Source of the DNA: CAZYYO01 sp964650965
GTDB taxonomy: Bacteria > Bacillota > Clostridia > Lachnospirales > Lachnospiraceae
NCBI GenBank assembly: GCA_964650965.1
Contig: CAZYYO010000108.1
Coordinates: 1 to 6,044 of the forward strand
Length of the DNA stretch: 6,044 nucleotides
Direction: 5' to 3'
The position numbers and the translations under genes are program-made. The notes under the pieces are model-generated. The model did not search any database and had not been told where the DNA came from. It saw only the letters and a program-made list of their open reading frames with translations. Shown here piece by piece: positions 3,253 through 6,044 of this stretch. The number at the start of each line of letters is the position of its first letter. The stretch's first letter is position 1.

Positions 3253-6044
3253 TTAGTTCCTTTTTTTACGCAGATACCAGAAAGATGCTCCTGCACTTGT
3301 AAGTGCCAATCCCATCATAAGAAGCCACAATCCCATATGACTATTATCGCCAGTCTTTGGTGTATCGGTTACTTTGGATGGTGTTTCCGGTGTATCTTCC
3401 TTTGGTGTTTCTGTTTCAGTCGGTTTTGCTTCATCTGTCATAACTACCTTCTGAATATCCCCGGTATCTTTTACTTCAAACTTCACATCTTCTGCCACCA
3501 GATATCCATCCGGCGCAGACTCTTCATGAAGTGTGTACTTGCCAATCGGCAGTTTCTCGATATAGTGTGGCTCTTTTCCTGAAGTCCAGCTTTCCACTAC
3601 CTTTCCCTTTTCATCGAGAATGGTCAGCTTCGCTCCTGGCAGTTCTTTTCCTGCAATATCCTGCTTTGAAATCTGTACCTTAGTTACATCATCTTTCATC
3701 TCGACCTTTTGAATTTTGCCTGTATTTTCGATGGTAAATGAGATACTTTCTGCTGTCACATAGCCATCTGCAGGCAATGTTTCAATCAGTTCATATGTTT
3801 CACCTACTACCAGTTCTTTGATAACATGCGCTTCCTTTGTGGAAATCCATTCATCCACCACATCACCATTTTCCTTAATGACACGTAACGATGCTCCTGG
3901 CAATTCTTTACCGGTTGTCAGATCAGACTTTGTAATCTCCACAGTGGTTGCTTCATTCTCAAATACGAATTCATACGCAACCTCTGATTCCTGTTCTCCG
4001 GCGTACTCAAATGTGAAATCCTGTTCCTCACTGGATGTCACGAAACCATCCGGTGCCTGGATTTCTTTTACATAGTATTTGCCATCCACCGGGAGGTCAG
4101 CTTTAAAAACAATCTCTCCTTTGGAATCTGTTGCTTTCTGCTCAATGATTGTATCCTTTTTCAAAAGGACTTCTCCGGATGCAGATACGATATCCTCACG
4201 GGAAAGAAGTGCAAAGATACCGCCAGATAACACACGGTCAGAATCCTTTTCTTTTTTCACCACATGAACGGTCACTTTCTGACGCTCATTCTGCCACTCC
4301 TCCTCATAGGTCACAATCGGTGTATTCTGGTCACAATAGCTTAAATCCACATATCGCTTCTCGCCAGCGAGTACATAACCGTGCGCTGTTTTGACCTCTT
4401 TCACATAATATTTTCCTACTGGAAGATTTTCTGCTTTCGCAATGCCATTATCATCCGTAGTAATCGTTGCAACCAGTTCGTCAGCCTTGTAATAGCTTTC
4501 GCTGACACCATCTGCGGCTAAAATATCCTCTGTGGCATAGATCTCAAAGGTTACTTCTTTCAGATTACCAGTCACATACTCAAAGAGGTGTTCAATCATA
4601 CCCTTTGCCTGTTCCACCAGGGAAATCTTATTCAGAAATTCTCCTTTTTTGTTGACCATCAGTAATGCCTTCGGCACTTCATCCTTCATCTCCACTTTCT
4701 GAATTTCTGCGGTATCTGAAACTGTAAAAGTCACATCCTCTGCTTTGAGATAGCCGAATGGAGCAAATTCTTCTCTCAGTGTGTAAGTCTCACCAACTAC
4801 CAGATATTTGAGCACATGAGGTTCTCCCTTTACCGAAGTCCACTTGTCCACTACCTTTCCATTCTTATCCAGAACAGTCAGTGTTGCGCCATCCAGCTCC
4901 ACACCGGTAGTAATATCTGATTTTGTAAATTCAAAGATTGTTGGCTCATTTTTCTTCACCGGAGTCAGCTTCGCTGTTTTTACATTCTCACCCTGATAGC
5001 TTGCATCCAACAAAATCACTTCATCGGAAGAAACATATCCGGCAGGTGCTTTCAGTTCCTTTACTGCATACTTTCCAAGTGGAATATCCATGGTAAACCC
5101 GACAAATCCCTTTTCATCAGAAACGGCAGTTTCTAAGAGCGTATCTGCTTTTACAAGCACAGTCTCTCCAACCATGATATCTTCTGCGGTATACAGACCA
5201 AACTCTGCTCCTGCAAGAACTTTTCCAGTTTCTTTATCCTGCTTTTCGACCTGAATATCCACCTTCTGTCGGTCATTGATAAACTCAACCGTTTCAGAAA
5301 TGACAGGGGTATTCTGATCTGCATAAGCAAATTCAACATCCTGCGATACCGTATTTAATACAAATCCATTGATTGTATGAATCTCACGTACCGTATATTT
5401 TCCAAGTGGAAGCTGCTCAACTACTGCGGTTCCGGTTTCATCTGTTTTGATGGTTGCAACCACATCACCTTTGGCATATTCCTTCTCACGATTTCCTTCG
5501 CTGTCTTTCTGGAAGTCTGCCGTATAGATATCTTCTGCCGCTGTGATTTCAAATTCTACCCCTGCAAGGTCAGCCATCTTATACTGGAATGTTCCATCAA
5601 AGCTGTCTAAGACTTCTCCCTGCTTGGTAATTGTGAGTTTTCCTTTTACCGGATGGTTTGCATACTCTACTGGAATGACGGTATCTCCACTGACTGAATC
5701 CACTAAGAATGCGGTATCGCTGTCCACAGCAATTTCCACATAATTCTCATTTAGTGTATAGCCATAAGGAGCTTTCACTTCCTCGATACGGTAATTGCCA
5801 ATCGGTAAATTCTTTGGAAGAATCAAATATCCATCTGCATCCGTAAAGTAAGATTTATGTACCTCCACCTTCGGATAAGTTGTTACCTGTTCCACATATT
5901 TCTTTGTGTCCAAATTAAACACCTTAAATTCCGTATTCGCATACAGGACACTTCTGCCTGTCTCATCATCTTTTTTTGTGATTTTCAGTTTCGCCTTAAA
6001 TTCTTCATCCAGCAGCACTCTCCATACCTGGGGTTCATTTGGAT
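3253..6044 (-). CDS. Giant SpaA/Cna-B repeat surface adhesin with C-terminal sortase signal, 5' end missing
   Basis: At least 929 residues of a cell-wall-anchored adhesin. The frame is open at the right edge (PNEPQVWRVLLDEE), so the signal peptide and N-terminal region lie outside. Counting residue 1 as the codon at 6018-6016, eight Cna-B/SpaA-like beta-sandwich modules follow: 8-125, 126-251, 252-359, 360-450, 451-580, 581-689, 690-780 and 781-863. Most carry an early Lys (TKSD, SKQD, VEKQD), a central Glu before an AP-GY-type motif (VKELKAPAGY), and a final Asn or Asp. These are the residues that form intramolecular isopeptide bonds in this family. A Thr/Pro/Glu-rich wall-spanning linker (864-885), TPKTG (886-890), a hydrophobic segment and RKKRN complete a sortase signal. 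Such proteins are frequent cargo of Tn1549-like elements and may mediate attachment. The gene precedes the transfer operon on the same strand. A pilin role is possible but unproven. Confidence 0.93.
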   Translation of the reverse strand, partial: PNEPQVWRVLLDEEFKAKLKITKKDDETGRSVLYANTEFKVFNLDTKKYVEQVTTYPKVEVHKSYFTDADGYLILPKNLPIGNYRIEEVKAPYGYTLNENYVEIAVDSDTAFLVDSVSGDTVIPVEYANHPVKGKLTITKQGEVLDSFDGTFQYKMADLAGVEFEITAAEDIYTADFQKDSEGNREKEYAKGDVVATIKTDETGTAVVEQLPLGKYTVREIHTINGFVLNTVSQDVEFAYADQNTPVISETVEFINDRQKVDIQVEKQDKETGKVLAGAEFGLYTAEDIMVGETVLVKADTLLETAVSDEKGFVGFTMDIPLGKYAVKELKAPAGYVSSDEVILLDASYQGENVKTAKLTPVKKNEPTIFEFTKSDITTGVELDGATLTVLDKNGKVVDKWTSVKGEPHVLKYLVVGETYTLREEFAPFGYLKAEDVTFTVSDTAEIQKVEMKDEVPKALLMVNKKGEFLNKISLVEQAKGMIEHLFEYVTGNLKEVTFEIYATEDILAADGVSESYYKADELVATITTDDNGIAKAENLPVGKYYVKEVKTAHGYVLAGEKRYVDLSYCDQNTPIVTYEEEWQNERQKVTVHVVKKEKDSDRVLSGGIFALLSREDIVSASGEVLLKKDTIIEQKATDSKGEIVFKADLPVDGKYYVKEIQAPDGFVTSSEEQDFTFEYAGEQESEVAYEFVFENEATTVEITKSDLTTGKELPGASLRVIKENGDVVDEWISTKEAHVIKELVVGETYELIETLPADGYVTAESISFTIENTGKIQKVEMKDDVTKVQISKQDIAGKELPGAKLTILDEKGKVVESWTSGKEPHYIEKLPIGKYTLHEESAPDGYLVAEDVKFEVKDTGDIQKVVMTDEAKPTETETPKEDTPETPSKVTDTPKTGDNSHMGLWLLMMGLALTSAGASFWYLRKKRN
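3256..3363 (-). other. C-terminal cell-wall sorting signal of the adhesin (TPKTG variant)
   Basis: Residues 886-921 contain TPKTGD, a hydrophobic stretch of about 18 residues (MGLWLLMMGLALTSAGAS) and the basic tail RKKRN, the three-part signature of a sortase substrate. The motif has Thr instead of Leu at its first position. No sortase gene is in the window. Confidence 0.85.
3679..4668 (-). repeat. Second copy of the three-module Cna-B super-repeat
   Basis: Encodes residues 451-780 in the same B-C-D order. Matching landmarks are AEDIYTADF with TEDILAADG, ADQNTPVI with CDQNTPIV, DRQKV with ERQKV, TKSDITTG with TKSDLTTG, LVVGETYTL with LVVGETYEL, and QKVEMKDE with QKVEMKDD. DNA of the two copies is well diverged, so the duplication is old. 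Its B module carries a helix-prone insertion (EFLNKISLVEQAKGMIEH) and the only cysteine in the visible protein (YCDQNTP). An extra D-type module follows (3430-3678). Confidence 0.75.
4669..5643 (-). repeat. First copy of a three-module Cna-B super-repeat
   Basis: Encodes residues 126-450, three successive modules in the order B-C-D. B ends at EFINDRQ, C ends at KKNEP, and D begins TKSDITTG and ends QKVEMKDE. The same order, signature motifs and near-identical length recur in the next 990 bases, implying duplication of the whole block rather than of single domains. Confidence 0.75.

Noticed and set aside
4865..4873. TTATCCAGA, one mismatch from a DnaA box
   Set aside because: A single near-match within adhesin codons with no repeats or second box nearby; likely chance.
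1..6044. Search for an origin of transfer, relaxase, integrase or element ends
   Set aside because: No relaxase or recombinase motifs and no convincing nick-site inverted repeat were seen; these parts of the element must lie outside the window.
3253..6044. Possible frameshift or recombination break between adhesin repeats
   Set aside because: The frame is continuous across all eight modules with intact motifs, and the two super-repeat copies are too diverged in DNA to suggest a recent rearrangement or assembly artefact.

Overview
The window reads as part of an integrative and conjugative element (ICE) of the Tn1549/CTn type, from a gut-type member of the Bacillota (Clostridia, most like Lachnospiraceae). 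The host call rests on family resemblance: a PcfB (DUF3801)/VirD4 pair behind a RepA_N-like initiator, AGGAGG-type ribosome binding sites, and a large SpaA/Cna-B surface protein with a sortase signal. No rRNA or chromosomal housekeeping gene is present, so the species cannot be fixed. Neither end of the element is visible.

All seven genes lie on the minus strand, so transcription runs from the right edge (6044) to the left edge (1). In that order they are: a giant cell-wall-anchored adhesin with Cna-B/SpaA repeats (5' end cut off at 6044); a probable terminator or attenuator (3195-3238); a 59-residue single-pass membrane protein; an 80-residue eight-cysteine protein; a RepA_N/DUF6017-type replication initiator; an AntA/KilAC phage-type antirepressor; PcfB; and the first 167 codons of a VirD4/TraG coupling protein, ending just after its Walker A motif. 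From the membrane protein onward, neighbouring genes overlap by 4 or 14 bases or are separated by 5 or 16 bases. This looks like one translationally coupled operon. No stretch above 300 bases lacks a gene.

The genes fit one process. The adhesin would promote contact with other cells or host surfaces. RepA would allow replication of the excised circle. PcfB and VirD4 would bring the relaxase-DNA complex to the type IV secretion channel. The antirepressor suggests phage-like regulatory input.

The most interesting signal lies inside repA (about 2310-2429). A degenerate direct-repeat array with a 23-bp period runs through the interdomain linker codons, and because 23 is not a multiple of three it cannot be a peptide repeat. 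It ends next to a perfect DnaA box (TTATCCACA on the minus strand), which itself forms one arm of an inverted repeat. This is what an intragenic, iteron-type replication origin would look like. Other notable items are a perfect 20-bp palindrome inside the antirepressor gene, a probable TTG start for that gene, a three-domain super-repeat in the adhesin with alternating Asn and Asp at the presumed isopeptide position, and a TPKTG rather than LPXTG sorting motif.
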